Shown: positions 1 to 8,609, numbered from the stretch's first letter. The stretch is 49,103 nt of DNA from Trinickia fusca (GCF_003628145.1 NZ_RBZV01000019.1:1-49103); one strand, 5' to 3'. The notes: generated by a model not told the origin, from the letters alone. Numbers and translations: made by a program.

Positions 1-1
1 G

Positions 2-1054
2 GAGGTCGTCGGCCAGAGCTTGGTGTCGGCGACGCTTAATACAGCGGCGTATGGGGGGAGTTTCGGGCAAGCCCTTGAAATGTCGGCAGTGAGCAATGTC
101 GCGGCTGTAGGAGCCGGGGCGATTGGTCAGTTCAATCTCGATCACGGTTTGACTAAGGATGGGCTGCCGGGACAGCTGGCGTACGTTGGCATGCACAGCG
201 CGCTGGGGTGCGCTGCCAGCGCGGCTGAGGGGACGGGGTGTGCGGGTGGGGCCATTGGGGGAGCCATCTCTGCTGCGACCGCCAACGAGATAGCTACGGC
301 AGTTACGGGTGGGCAGGGTAATCCGAGCAGCGCTCAGCTTGCAATGATCACCACTGCCACGACGCTATTGGGCGGTGGCATAGCGGCCGCGTTGGGCCAA
401 GATGTTGCTGGAGCGATGAATGCTGCTGAGAACGAGACCCTAAACAATACGTGTGGGAGCGAAAATCCAAATGGATGCGGTGCTAAACTCGCCGCGGCCG
501 GTGCTATAGCCGGGGGCGCTGTTGGCGTAGCCGGTTCGCTGGGTCTTGATGCGGCGACGGGCGGGCTGAATGTGGTTGCGACGCCAGCGGAGGTGGCGGG
601 CACGTCCGCGCTGGGCGGAGCAATAGGCGGGGCGTTCGGATCTGCGCTAGATTGGTGGTCTGCACATGGTGGGGCAAGCTTCAATTCGAGCGATTCAGAA
701 GCTGGTTCCACCGCGGCCGACGGGAGTAATGGTGCTCAGGGTGGGACAAGTGTGCCGCCGGTTCCCGATGGCTTGGTTGGTGATCAAAGTGACCCGAGGG
801 CTGGTCCCAACAAGGGCGGTAAACGGCATACCAGCGGTCCTCTCACGCCAGAAAACGGTGGGACCGGTGACTACGAGCGAGACTTGGAAACGCTGACTGG
901 GGGGACACGGCCTTGGCAACCTGGCGACAAGGCTCCACCTGGAAGTCAGGTCGGCCAAAACGGCATCTTTGGGCGACCACAGAATTCGTCGGGTGGAAAA
1001 AGTATCGATATTCCGCCGAATGGGAATAAACCACATGAAACCCTTCATTACTGA
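2..1054 (+). CDS. C-terminal end of a CdiA/haemagglutinin-type polymorphic toxin (5' end outside window)
   Basis: The frame is open to the left window edge, so only the last ~350 residues of a larger protein are present. They are Gly/Ala-rich and resemble the pre-toxin region of CdiA/FHA exoproteins. A VENN-like motif, ENETLNN (nt 428-448), marks the usual boundary of the variable toxin part, leaving about 200 residues after it. These run through a Gly/Ala-rich hydrophobic stretch, a Ser/Gly/Pro linker, and a final polar domain ending in GKSIDIPPNGNKPHETLHY. In CDI systems such a tail is carried by a huge two-partner-secreted protein and enters a neighbouring cell. I cannot name the toxin activity. 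The low-GC gene overlapping its 3' end is where an immunity gene would be. A non-secreted polymorphic toxin or an orphan CT cassette is also possible, because cdiB is not in view. Confidence 0.7.
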   Translation, partial: EVVGQSLVSATLNTAAYGGSFGQALEMSAVSNVAAVGAGAIGQFNLDHGLTKDGLPGQLAYVGMHSALGCAASAAEGTGCAGGAIGGAISAATANEIATAVTGGQGNPSSAQLAMITTATTLLGGGIAAALGQDVAGAMNAAENETLNNTCGSENPNGCGAKLAAAGAIAGGAVGVAGSLGLDAATGGLNVVATPAEVAGTSALGGAIGGAFGSALDWWSAHGGASFNSSDSEAGSTAADGSNGAQGGTSVPPVPDGLVGDQSDPRAGPNKGGKRHTSGPLTPENGGTGDYERDLETLTGGTRPWQPGDKAPPGSQVGQNGIFGRPQNSSGGKSIDIPPNGNKPHETLHY

Positions 1055-1556
1055 TGCATGTAAGGATGGTCGCTGTACGCTCCCTTTCCAGTTCGAGGGA
1101 GTGGAGCGTGAGCGGCTCGAACATATGTTGGTGGGTAACTGCATTGTTGCTTACGCGTTGCCTGATGGCCACTCGCTCGAGGGTGCATGGCAATGCCGCT
1201 TTATTTTAGCGGATGGTGGTATTCTCGAATTTTCTTCCGCATGCACGGTCGTCGACGGCTGGCAGGAAGTTGGGAGCTTAAATATAAGGTGTATCCGCGG
1301 TGAAGCCGATCTAAAAGGTGATATTTTCAAAAGCATCTTGGTGGGGAGGTTTTGCATCGACGCTGTTGAGTGCCTCATCTATGAGGATCCGAGTGTGTAT
1401 TCGGAGTGCGGAGTAATTCTTTATGATTTTTTAGGGAGAGAGTTGATAATTGCTGCTGGCGTTTCTCCAGGGGCCGTTTCGATCAAAGCCCCATTTTCAG
1501 ATGAACATTTCTCGCCTGAATTTCCTTTAGACAATTATTGTCGCATCGCCCTTTAG
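1035..1556 (+). CDS. Putative immunity protein to the preceding toxin
   Basis: A 173-residue soluble protein with no signal peptide or membrane segment, and no family I recognise. The ATG at 1035 lies inside the last codons of the toxin gene (20-bp overlap), which implies translational coupling and is typical of toxin/immunity pairs. I prefer it to an in-frame ATG further upstream because the longer form would overlap the toxin gene by about 85 bp. Base composition is clearly lower in GC than anywhere nearby (many A/T third positions), the usual sign of a cassette gained by transfer together with its toxin. Its role, binding and blocking the cognate C-terminal toxin in the cytoplasm, is inferred only from position. 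Confidence 0.6.
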   Translation: MKPFITDACKDGRCTLPFQFEGVERERLEHMLVGNCIVAYALPDGHSLEGAWQCRFILADGGILEFSSACTVVDGWQEVGSLNIRCIRGEADLKGDIFKSILVGRFCIDAVECLIYEDPSVYSECGVILYDFLGRELIIAAGVSPGAVSIKAPFSDEHFSPEFPLDNYCRIAL

Positions 1557-1850
1557 CGAAGCAAATATGCACGGGGAGGTTGTGAGCCTGACCGCCGATC
1601 ACGCGTTGGGTTGGCCGGAGCCTACCCCAATCTTTTGGGGTGAGGCGGAGCCAGCAGCAAGACAGTCTGTAGGCCAACGTTACCCACCCCACACGACCCC
1701 ATTCCCCACCTTGATTTAACTAACCAGCCAATTAGACTGGATCCGATGAACCGGAATGCGCTCGCCTTGCGTAAGCCACGGGGCGGCCGTCGCACTGCGG
1801 CGGACATCGGCCGCGCGTGCGCGCCACCCGGCTCTCTCCTCGAACAGGCC
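1557..1850. other. Intergenic region between the toxin/immunity cassette and the efflux operon
   Basis: No convincing gene. A 7-bp stem with a TCTT loop (ACCCCAA/TTGGGGT, 1624-1641) lies 70 bp after the immunity gene and could end its transcript, but it lacks a T tract. The efflux-operon promoter must lie in the right half. In-frame ATGs at 1746 and onward could extend the HlyD gene, but they would put an arginine-rich stretch before a clear lipoprotein signal. Confidence 0.4.
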
Positions 1851-2816
1851 ATGACCCATTTGCGTGTCATGGCTGCCCGCCTTTTGCCTTGCGTCATTAC
1901 CGTAACGCTCGGTGCTTGCCACCAAGCAGCCACCCCCAGTTGGCAGGGCTATGTCGAAGGCGAATATGTGTATCTGGCGTCGTCCCAGTCTGGAACGCTC
2001 ACGCAGTTGTCCGTGCAGCGAGGCCAAACGATCGCACGAGGTGCCCCTGTCTTCGCACTCGAATCGATCGATGAAGCGGCCGCCCTGCAACAGGCTCAAC
2101 ACCAACTAGCATCGGCACGCGCGCAGCTTGCCGATATCCTGACGGGCAAACGGCCCCCCGAAGTTAACGTCACCAAGGCCCAGCTCGCGCAAGCCGTCGC
2201 CAACGCGCACAAGGCGTCCCAGCAGCTCACCCGCGACGAAGCGCAATACCGCGCCGGCGGCATCCCAAAGGCCCAACTCGACGATTCCCGCGCCCAGGCG
2301 GATTCAACTGTCGCCCAAGTTCGCGAACTGACAAACCAAGTCACCGTCGCAAACCTACCAGCCCGTTCGCAACAAATCCTCGCCCAGCGCGCCCAGGTCA
2401 ACGCCGCCCAAGCCGCAGTCGACCAAGCGCAATGGAAATTCGACCAGAAGCGAGTCACCGCGCCACACGAGGGCCTCATCTACGACACGCTGTATCGCGT
2501 AGGCGAATGGGTGCAAGCGGGCAATCCAGTGGTGCAAATGCTTCCACCACAAAACATGAAGGTGCGCTTCTTCGTACCCGAATCGGTTATAGGCGGCCTC
2601 AAAACAGGCCGTGCCGTACTAGTGCACTGCGACGGCTGCACCGCCGACGTCCCCGCACAGATCACCTTCATATCCAGCGAAGCCGAATACACGCCCCCCG
2701 TCATCTACAGCAACGAAAGCCGCGCAAAGCTCGTGTTCATGATCGAGGCACACCCATCGCTAGCTGATGCAACGAAGCTACATCCGGGCCAGCCAGTGGA
2801 GGTCACTTTGCAATGA
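1851..2816 (+). CDS. HlyD-family periplasmic adaptor lipoprotein of an ABC efflux pump
   Basis: Membrane-fusion protein that would link the ABC transporter below to the outer-membrane channel encoded at 4912. From the ATG at 1851 the product has 321 residues and begins with a lipoprotein signal (lipobox LGAC, Cys23). A biotinyl-lipoyl half-domain (near YVEGEYVYLAS) follows, then a long alpha-helical hairpin rich in Ala and Gln. The second lipoyl half (RVTAPHEGLIYDTLYRVGEW) and a beta-barrel region come last. This order is that of YbhG/YhiI-type adaptors. The gene overlaps the ATPase gene by ATGA, so the four genes form one operon. The exact start is uncertain (1869 is an alternative); neither has a strong ribosome site. 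The substrate is unknown. Confidence 0.85.
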   Translation: MTHLRVMAARLLPCVITVTLGACHQAATPSWQGYVEGEYVYLASSQSGTLTQLSVQRGQTIARGAPVFALESIDEAAALQQAQHQLASARAQLADILTGKRPPEVNVTKAQLAQAVANAHKASQQLTRDEAQYRAGGIPKAQLDDSRAQADSTVAQVRELTNQVTVANLPARSQQILAQRAQVNAAQAAVDQAQWKFDQKRVTAPHEGLIYDTLYRVGEWVQAGNPVVQMLPPQNMKVRFFVPESVIGGLKTGRAVLVHCDGCTADVPAQITFISSEAEYTPPVIYSNESRAKLVFMIEAHPSLADATKLHPGQPVEVTLQ

Positions 2817-3757
2817 GCGCCCCCCGCAGCCAGTACGCAATCGACGTCCGCAAGCTGAACAAGCACTTCGGCGACAAGCACGTCGTCAGAGACGTGTCGC
2901 TCCAAGTGGGCCACGGCGAAATCTTCGGCTTCCTCGGCCCGAACGGCAGCGGCAAGACAACCTCGATCCGCATGATGTGCGGCTTGCTCACACCGGACTC
3001 GGGCAGCGGCACTTGCCTCGGCTACGACATCATCCGCGAGAGCGCGCAGATAAAGCGCCGCGTCGGCTACATGACGCAGCGGTTTTCTTACTGGGAAGAC
3101 CTATCGATCCGAGAAAACCTCGACTTCGTCGCGCGCGTTTACCAGATGCCTAATCGCAAGGAAGCAGTCAACCGGGCACTCGAATCTCTCGGGCTAGCAA
3201 GCCGCGCAGACCAGCTGACCGGCGCACTTTCCGGCGGCTGGAAACAGCGACTGGCGCTAGCCGCCTGCATGCTGCACGAGCCACGCTTGCTACTGCTCGA
3301 CGAACCAACTGCGGGCGTCGACCCGAACGCCCGCCGAGAGTTCTGGGAAGAACTGCATCGTCTCGCGGCAAACGGCATCTCCGTGCTCGTCAGCACGCAC
3401 TACATGGACGAAGCGGAAAGGTGCCACAAACTCGCCTACATCTCATACGGTACGTTGCTTGCCCAAGGCACGGCAAGCGAAGTGACCGCTTCACAGAACC
3501 TAGCTACGTGGGTTGTATACGGTGAACATCTAGCCGTCCTTTCCGAGCAACTACGAACGATGCCGGGCGTCGATCAGACCGTGGTGTTCGGCTCAGCACT
3601 GCATGTAAGTGGCAGCGATCACGAAGCGCTCGAAACCACGATCAACCAAATCAGCAAAGACAAAGCCCTACGCGCAGAGCAAATCGAAACCGGCCTCGAG
3701 GACGTCTTCATCTACCTGATGAAGCGTTCCTCGGACAGCAACGGAGCGATGCGATGA
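2813..3757 (+). CDS. ABC transporter ATP-binding protein (efflux pump)
   Basis: Cytoplasmic ATPase that powers the exporter formed with the permease at 3754. The 314-residue protein has every motif of a single nucleotide-binding domain: Walker A GPNGSGKTT (residues 42-50), Q-loop Gln89, signature LSGGW (139-143), Walker B ending in Asp163-Glu164, and switch His196. The ~100-residue tail after the H-loop is common in ABC-2-type (CcmA/YadG-like) drug and polysaccharide exporters. It overlaps the adaptor gene upstream and the permease gene downstream by 4 bp each (ATGA), so the three are translationally coupled. Only one ATPase domain is encoded, so the working unit should be a dimer with two permease copies. 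Confidence 0.93.
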   Translation: MSAPRSQYAIDVRKLNKHFGDKHVVRDVSLQVGHGEIFGFLGPNGSGKTTSIRMMCGLLTPDSGSGTCLGYDIIRESAQIKRRVGYMTQRFSYWEDLSIRENLDFVARVYQMPNRKEAVNRALESLGLASRADQLTGALSGGWKQRLALAACMLHEPRLLLLDEPTAGVDPNARREFWEELHRLAANGISVLVSTHYMDEAERCHKLAYISYGTLLAQGTASEVTASQNLATWVVYGEHLAVLSEQLRTMPGVDQTVVFGSALHVSGSDHEALETTINQISKDKALRAEQIETGLEDVFIYLMKRSSDSNGAMR

Positions 3758-4902
3758 ACGGTAACGGCCGAGTCAGGTTTTCGCTCTCGCGCTGGTGGAG
3801 CATCGTGCTCAAGGAGTTCCTGCAACTGCGGCGCGACCGCGTGACATTCGCAATGATCGTCGGAATACCGATTATTCAGCTCACGCTGTTCGGCTTCGCG
3901 ATCAACACGGACCCGAAGCATCTACCGACAGCCGTGATCATCTCCGATGCAAGCCAGTTTTCTCGCAGCTTCGTCGCGGCCCTCAAGAACTCGGCCTACT
4001 TCGACATCGTCGAAACGCTACCAAACGAAGAAGCCGGGCGGCGGGCTTTGACGCTCGGCGATGTGCAATTCGTAGTCAGCGTACCCGTCGACTTTTCACG
4101 GAGGCTATTGCGCGGGGAGCATCCTTCATTGCTCGTGGAAGCGGACGCGACCGATCCCGTCGCAATCAGCTCAGCACTCGCCGCAATTCCTGGCCTTGTT
4201 CAGCCTGTAGCCGACAAGGATCTCGTCGGGCCGCTGTCCCTTCTGAACGGACGCCCAGCAGCATTTGACGTCACGATCCATCGCCTCTACAACCCAGAAG
4301 GGATCACGCAGTACAACGTCGTGCCCGGGCTGATGGGCGTGATCCTGACGATGACGATGGTCATGATGACGGGCCTTGCCGTCACACGCGAACGCGAGCG
4401 CGGCACGATGGAAAACCTGCTTGCCACCCCAGTTCAACCACTCGAAGTGATGACAGGCAAGATCGTGCCGTACATCTTCATCGGGCTGATTCAGGTGTCG
4501 ATCATCCTCTGCGCCGCATTGTTCGTGTTTCATGTGCCGTTCGTCGGCAGCCTGCTGGCGATCTACGTGTCCGCGTTGCTCTTTATCGCAGCGAATCTGA
4601 CGGTGGGCATCACACTTTCGTCGGTGGCGCAGAACCAGTTGCAGGGCATGCAACTGACGTTCTTCTATTTTCTGCCGAGCATCCTGCTGTCCGGCTTTCT
4701 GTTTCCGTTTGCCGGCATGCCGAAGTGGGCGCAGTACATCGGCTCCTTGCTGCCACTGACCTACTTTACGCGGCTCGTGCGCGGGATTCTGCTCAAAGGC
4801 GTCGACTGGTCGGAAATGTGGTCTTCCGTTTGGCCGCTTTGCGTGTTCACGCTGGTCGTGATGGGCATCGCATTGAGCCTCTACCGACGCACACTCGATT
4901 AG
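3754..4902 (+). CDS. ABC-2-type permease of the efflux pump
   Basis: Inner-membrane permease of 382 residues. It has the ABC-2 (YhhJ/YbhS-like) layout: one N-terminal transmembrane helix (near RVTFAMIVGIPIIQLTLFGF), a large periplasmic domain of about 140 residues, then five closely spaced C-terminal helices. The segment VTRERERGTMENLLATPVQP is the coupling-helix motif typical of this family. It overlaps the ATPase gene by 4 bp, and the outer-membrane factor gene begins 9 bp after its stop. YbhFSR-type pumps have two permeases; here there is only one, so a homodimer is expected. Confidence 0.92.
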   Translation: MNGNGRVRFSLSRWWSIVLKEFLQLRRDRVTFAMIVGIPIIQLTLFGFAINTDPKHLPTAVIISDASQFSRSFVAALKNSAYFDIVETLPNEEAGRRALTLGDVQFVVSVPVDFSRRLLRGEHPSLLVEADATDPVAISSALAAIPGLVQPVADKDLVGPLSLLNGRPAAFDVTIHRLYNPEGITQYNVVPGLMGVILTMTMVMMTGLAVTRERERGTMENLLATPVQPLEVMTGKIVPYIFIGLIQVSIILCAALFVFHVPFVGSLLAIYVSALLFIAANLTVGITLSSVAQNQLQGMQLTFFYFLPSILLSGFLFPFAGMPKWAQYIGSLLPLTYFTRLVRGILLKGVDWSEMWSSVWPLCVFTLVVMGIALSLYRRTLD

Positions 4903-4911
4903 GAACGAGCG

Positions 4912-6390
4912 ATGAAGCCGTTGCCACGTTCCGCCGTTATCGTAGGGTGCTGCAGCATGCTCGTGCTTACCGGCTGCGCCGTTGGGCCGGACTTTCATAC
5001 GCCGGCTGCGCCCGATACGCAAACGTACACACGCGGCACGCTAACTGCGTCGACGACCACCGCTAGCAGCACCGGAGGTCTGGCCCAGTCGTTCCCGACG
5101 GTCGATCACGCATTGCGTGCATGGTGGACTCAGTTTCAGTCCGACGAGCTCAACCAGCTTGTCGGCGAGGCATTGGAATATAGCCCGACGCTTGCGCAGG
5201 CGCGCGCAAAGCTCATCGAAGCTCGAGAGAACTACAACGCACAGGCAGGCGCCACGCTGTTTCCGTCTGTCGATGCGAAGTTCTCCGCACAACGCCAAAA
5301 GGTTGATCTCGCGTCGTTCGGCATTTCGAACGTCCCGACCCCGGCGCCTTTTACGCTGTATAACGCGTCGGTCAGCGTGTCATATGTGCTCGATGTGTTC
5401 GGCGGAAACCGACGCGCACTCGAAGCCACAATGGCGCAGGTCGACTACCAGGCGTTCGAGCTAGAGGCGGCACGGCTCGCGCTTGCGGGCAATGTCGTCG
5501 CAACAGTGATCAGGCGGGCATCCGTGTCTCGGCAGATCGAGTTGACTCAACAACTCGTAGATGATCAGGCCCAGCAGCTAGCGATCGTCGAGCGTCGCTA
5601 CGCAGCGGGCGGCGTGTCGCAATTCGATGTGCACAGTCAGCGCACGCTACTCGAGCAGACGCGCGCCACGCTTCCCCCACTGGCAACACAACTTGCGCAG
5701 GCGGATCATCAGCTCGCGATCCTGCTCGGGGTGCCGCCATCGCAAGCGCAATCAAACAACATCAAGCTCGATGAATTGCATTTGCCGGATACCGTTCCGC
5801 TTACACTGCCTTCGACGCTAGCACGCGAACGTCCAGACATCCGCGCGTCGGAAGCCCTGCTTCATCAGGCAAGCGCGAACGTCGGCGTGGCCACCGCGAA
5901 CCTGTATCCGCAGTTTTCAATCTCTGCGGGCGCGGGATCGGAGCGCACGCGTATCCAAGACGTACTCAGCGGCTTGAACATCTGGAACATCGGCGGCAAT
6001 CTCACGCAACCGATCTTTCATGGGGGAGAGTTGCATGCACGCAAGCGTGCCGCAGTTGCGGCTTATGACGCCGCGCTAGCCGACTATCGGCAGATAGTGC
6101 TGCAAGCCCTGCAACAGGTCGCCGACTCGCTGCGCGCGCTGGAGAACGACGCACGCGAATTGAGCGCACGCGATGAGGCAGCGCAGCAGGCGCAAGTCAG
6201 TGTCACGATTGCACAATCTCAGTACACGGTAGGCGGCATCAGTCAGCTAGCGCTTATCGACGCGCAGCGTCAGGTATTGCAGACGGCACTCGATCGAACG
6301 CGCGCACAGGCAGATCGGCTTGCTGATACGGCGGCGTTGTTTCAAGCGCTGGGTGGGGAGCCGTTGCCGATTGGCGACGATCGACGCTAA
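4912..6390 (+). CDS. NodT-family outer-membrane efflux lipoprotein (TolC-like)
   Basis: Outer-membrane channel that completes the tripartite pump. The 492-residue product starts with a lipoprotein signal (lipobox LTGC, Cys22) and the family-typical AVGPDFHTP just after it. It then shows the duplicated TolC/OEP repeat: two long helical hairpins separated by beta strands, with the conserved LARERPDIRASEALLHQASA near the middle and QYTVGGISQLALIDAQRQ near the C-terminus. The ATG at 4912 has a GAACGAGCG leader, a weak ribosome site, 9 bp after the permease stop. Last gene of the operon; it converges on the OsmC gene. Confidence 0.93.
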   Translation: MKPLPRSAVIVGCCSMLVLTGCAVGPDFHTPAAPDTQTYTRGTLTASTTTASSTGGLAQSFPTVDHALRAWWTQFQSDELNQLVGEALEYSPTLAQARAKLIEARENYNAQAGATLFPSVDAKFSAQRQKVDLASFGISNVPTPAPFTLYNASVSVSYVLDVFGGNRRALEATMAQVDYQAFELEAARLALAGNVVATVIRRASVSRQIELTQQLVDDQAQQLAIVERRYAAGGVSQFDVHSQRTLLEQTRATLPPLATQLAQADHQLAILLGVPPSQAQSNNIKLDELHLPDTVPLTLPSTLARERPDIRASEALLHQASANVGVATANLYPQFSISAGAGSERTRIQDVLSGLNIWNIGGNLTQPIFHGGELHARKRAAVAAYDAALADYRQIVLQALQQVADSLRALENDARELSARDEAAQQAQVSVTIAQSQYTVGGISQLALIDAQRQVLQTALDRTRAQADRLADTAALFQALGGEPLPIGDDRR

Positions 6391-6440
6391 GAGGGCACAA
6401 TGGCGCAAGCGTATCGATCTCTCATGGCAAACCGATCTGG

Positions 6441-6830
6441 TTACGCGGTCACAATCGCGGCCGGCCTAACCTGTATCGGCTTGCCCAACGTGCGCGCAAC
6501 CGGGGATGTCCGCACCACACCTTGAACCAACTCTTCCTGTTCCGCAGATAGCCCTGCCGCAAAGCGCAGCGATACGTTGAAGGCGGTTTCGCTGTCGAGG
6601 CGGTTGATGGCCACTTCCACTGTCCCCTCGGGTAGGGTTACGCCTGCCCGTTCAGCGGCCATGTCGAGCGACATGCAGACGCAAGCCGCGAGTGCGCTTT
6701 CGAGCAGTTCGTGTGGTCGCATGCCCGCATCGCCACCCTTGCTCTCCTTTCGCGTATCTGAAAACACGGTACGGTGTCCGTTACTTACCTCGACACCGTA
6801 AGGCGTTCCTAGCCGAGTGGCCGTAACCAT
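6441..6830 (-). CDS. OsmC-like protein lacking the second redox cysteine
   Basis: A 129-residue OsmC/Ohr-superfamily protein; classical members reduce organic hydroperoxides with two cysteines. The first cysteine region is present (LESALAACVCMSLDMAAERA). At the usual second site the sequence is RTSPVARTL, with Ser where OsmC/Ohr have Cys before PV. Ordinary peroxidase chemistry is therefore doubtful, and it may belong to an OsmC-like subgroup with another role. I chose the ATG at 6830 because AGGGAG stands six bases upstream; an in-frame codon at 6848 would bypass it. The gene is divergent from the SnoaL-like gene at 6978 and convergent with the efflux operon. Confidence 0.85.
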   Translation of the reverse strand: MVTATRLGTPYGVEVSNGHRTVFSDTRKESKGGDAGMRPHELLESALAACVCMSLDMAAERAGVTLPEGTVEVAINRLDSETAFNVSLRFAAGLSAEQEELVQGVVRTSPVARTLGKPIQVRPAAIVTA

Positions 6831-6977
6831 GCAGATCTCCCTTTGCAAGATGGCAGCAAGTTACGCCGTCAAGGTTTACCTGGGAAGGCAAATATCTATA
6901 CTGGTACGCGTTGTGACAGGCTCAGTCACCCTACGCGATCCCGTTGGACTCATTCAAGTTCACAACACACTCTATAA

Positions 6978-7370
6978 ATGAACACTCCCGACACCGAAGT
7001 CGTTGAAAAAATTCGAACGTTCTGGAATCTCATGGCGACCAACGACTTCTACTCCGTCGGGCAAGTTCTCGCGGAGGAGTTCACGCTTGAATGGCCGCAG
7101 TCCAATGAACGGATACGAGGCGCGGCCAAATTTGCACAGATGAACGCTGAGTACCCTGCGCACGGGCGTTGGCAGTTTACGGTCAATCGTATCGTCGGAA
7201 GCGGAAACGAAGCCGTATCGGATGTCAGCGTGACGGACGGCGTAGTTCAAGCTCGTGCGATTTCGTTCTTTACGGTGTCCGATGGAAAAATCTCACGCAT
7301 CGTCGAGTTTTGGCCTGACGACTATCCCGCTCCAGCTAACCGCCGTCATCTGGTCGAACCCATTTCGTGA
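6978..7370 (+). CDS. SnoaL-like/NTF2-fold protein
   Basis: A 130-residue single-domain protein of the SnoaL-like NTF2 superfamily. It has an N-terminal helix (EKIRTFWNLMATNDF), an acidic/aromatic cone strand (LAEEFTLEWPQSNERIRG) and the usual end (SFFTVSDGKISRIVEFWPDD). Members include small isomerases, hydrolases and dehydratases, and the substrate cannot be told from sequence. The start lacks a Shine-Dalgarno sequence and is preceded by TCTATAA, so the mRNA may be nearly leaderless or the start may be wrong. Its 3' end overlaps the convergent DJ-1/AraC regulator by 25 bp. Confidence 0.8.
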   Translation: MNTPDTEVVEKIRTFWNLMATNDFYSVGQVLAEEFTLEWPQSNERIRGAAKFAQMNAEYPAHGRWQFTVNRIVGSGNEAVSDVSVTDGVVQARAISFFTVSDGKISRIVEFWPDDYPAPANRRHLVEPIS

Positions 7371-8449
7371 GCGTCGGAAGTGCAGGGCGGAGCTTCACCG
7401 CCATCCGTGAGCGCGACCACCTCCTCAACCTTCTTCACCCCGGCGTGCCGCTCGCGATACCCAACAGGCGGCACCCCAAACTGCTTCCGAAACTCCCGCC
7501 CGAGATGCGACGCATCGGAAAACCCGCAACTCGACGCGATATCCGCCACCGTCCGATCGGAGCTCGTAAGCAACCAGGCAGCTGTGCGTAAACGCACATG
7601 CTTGGCAAACGTCTGCGGACTCTTCCCGGTTTGGGCCTTGAACAACCGCTCAAGCTGCCGCGGCGACAAATCGACTTTGCTAGCCAGTTCATCAAGCGGC
7701 AGCGCACGCCCAACGTGCTGCTCCATCAACAGAATCGCGCGCTTGACCTTCGGATGCGTGGCCGGCTCCAGCCCTGGCGGGTGCGGTTGCGGCGCATTGC
7801 CCTTTTGCATTTCACCAACGAGCAGGATACGCAACGCCTTCTGCACAGTCGCATGATCGAAATGCCGCAACAGAATCGCCGCCGCCACATCGATCGAAGC
7901 CCGTCCGCCCGAGCACGTAATGCGCCGCCTATCGATGACGAACAGCCGGTCAGCCACGAGCGCATTGGCATCGGCATGCGGAAACCGTTCGATGAAGTCC
8001 CAGTAGTGAAACCAGCTCACGCAGATACGATGCCCGTCGAGCACCCCCGCGCGCATCAGCGCGAATGCGCCAGTACAGATACCAACGAGCGTCGCATTGC
8101 CGCGTGCCGCGCGCCGAATGAACGCTAGCGTCTCATCATCGGCGTGCGGCCCGGAATGCAGCAACCCACCAACCACGACGACATAATCGAACGGCTCAGC
8201 TTCGTCGAACGTCTCCCACGGCGTGACCTGAATACCGCAACTCGCACGCACCGGCGCGAGCGTCTTGCCGACGACGCTCCAGGCGCAGCGCACAGGCTTG
8301 CTGAAGTCGCTGTCGTCGGCCGAGAGCCGCAGCATATCGACGAAGCCCGAGAATGCGGTCAGCGTGAAGTTCGGCAGCAGCACGATGCCGAAGCGGATGC
8401 GCTCGTGCGAAGCGGGCGGGGAAAGCGGTGTCGGATCGGCTGCGTTCAT
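7346..8449 (-). CDS. GlxA-type AraC-family regulator (DJ-1/PfpI sensor domain + AraC HTH), GbdR/SouR-like
   Basis: Transcription factor of about 367 residues. Residues ~20-190 form a DJ-1/PfpI-like domain, with the nucleophile-elbow pattern GICTGAFALMRAGVLDG. The C-terminal ~100 residues are two AraC helix-turn-helices (LDELASKVDLSPRQLERLF and DIASSCGFSDASHLGREFRK). This architecture is that of GbdR, SouR and CdhR, which activate glycine betaine, sarcosine and carnitine catabolism genes. It is divergent from soxBDAG, so control of sarcosine oxidase is the natural inference. I use ATG 8449, where the sensor domain begins soon after; an upstream ATG at 8497 would add 16 Arg/Ala-rich residues. 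Neither has a strong ribosome site. Confidence 0.87.
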   Translation of the reverse strand: MNAADPTPLSPPASHERIRFGIVLLPNFTLTAFSGFVDMLRLSADDSDFSKPVRCAWSVVGKTLAPVRASCGIQVTPWETFDEAEPFDYVVVVGGLLHSGPHADDETLAFIRRAARGNATLVGICTGAFALMRAGVLDGHRICVSWFHYWDFIERFPHADANALVADRLFVIDRRRITCSGGRASIDVAAAILLRHFDHATVQKALRILLVGEMQKGNAPQPHPPGLEPATHPKVKRAILLMEQHVGRALPLDELASKVDLSPRQLERLFKAQTGKSPQTFAKHVRLRTAAWLLTSSDRTVADIASSCGFSDASHLGREFRKQFGVPPVGYRERHAGVKKVEEVVALTDGGEAPPCTSDAHEMGSTR

Positions 8450-8609
8450 GGGGGAATCTAGCGGCAATCGGGCAGCCGCTTGGCGGCGGCGTCCCATGGC
8501 GATGGCGGTTTTATTCTATCGCGGGATTTGACGCTTTGATGTACTGAGGTCTGTCGCCGTCGGCCCGCCATAGGGATAGGGCCGCGCACGGCGCGCTTCC
8601 GAGAGAAAC
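8450..8609. promoter_or_regulatory. Divergent control region between the GbdR-like regulator and soxBDAG
   Basis: 160 bp separate the regulator start from the soxB start. The region must hold the sox promoter and any regulator site. I could not identify a clear -35/-10 pair or inverted repeat. The soxB ATG is preceded by GAGAGAAAC, a moderate ribosome site. Confidence 0.4.

Noticed and set aside
6973-6978. TATAAA as a -10 box for the SnoaL-like gene
   Set aside because: It touches the start codon, so it could work only for a start further downstream; no matching -35 was clear.
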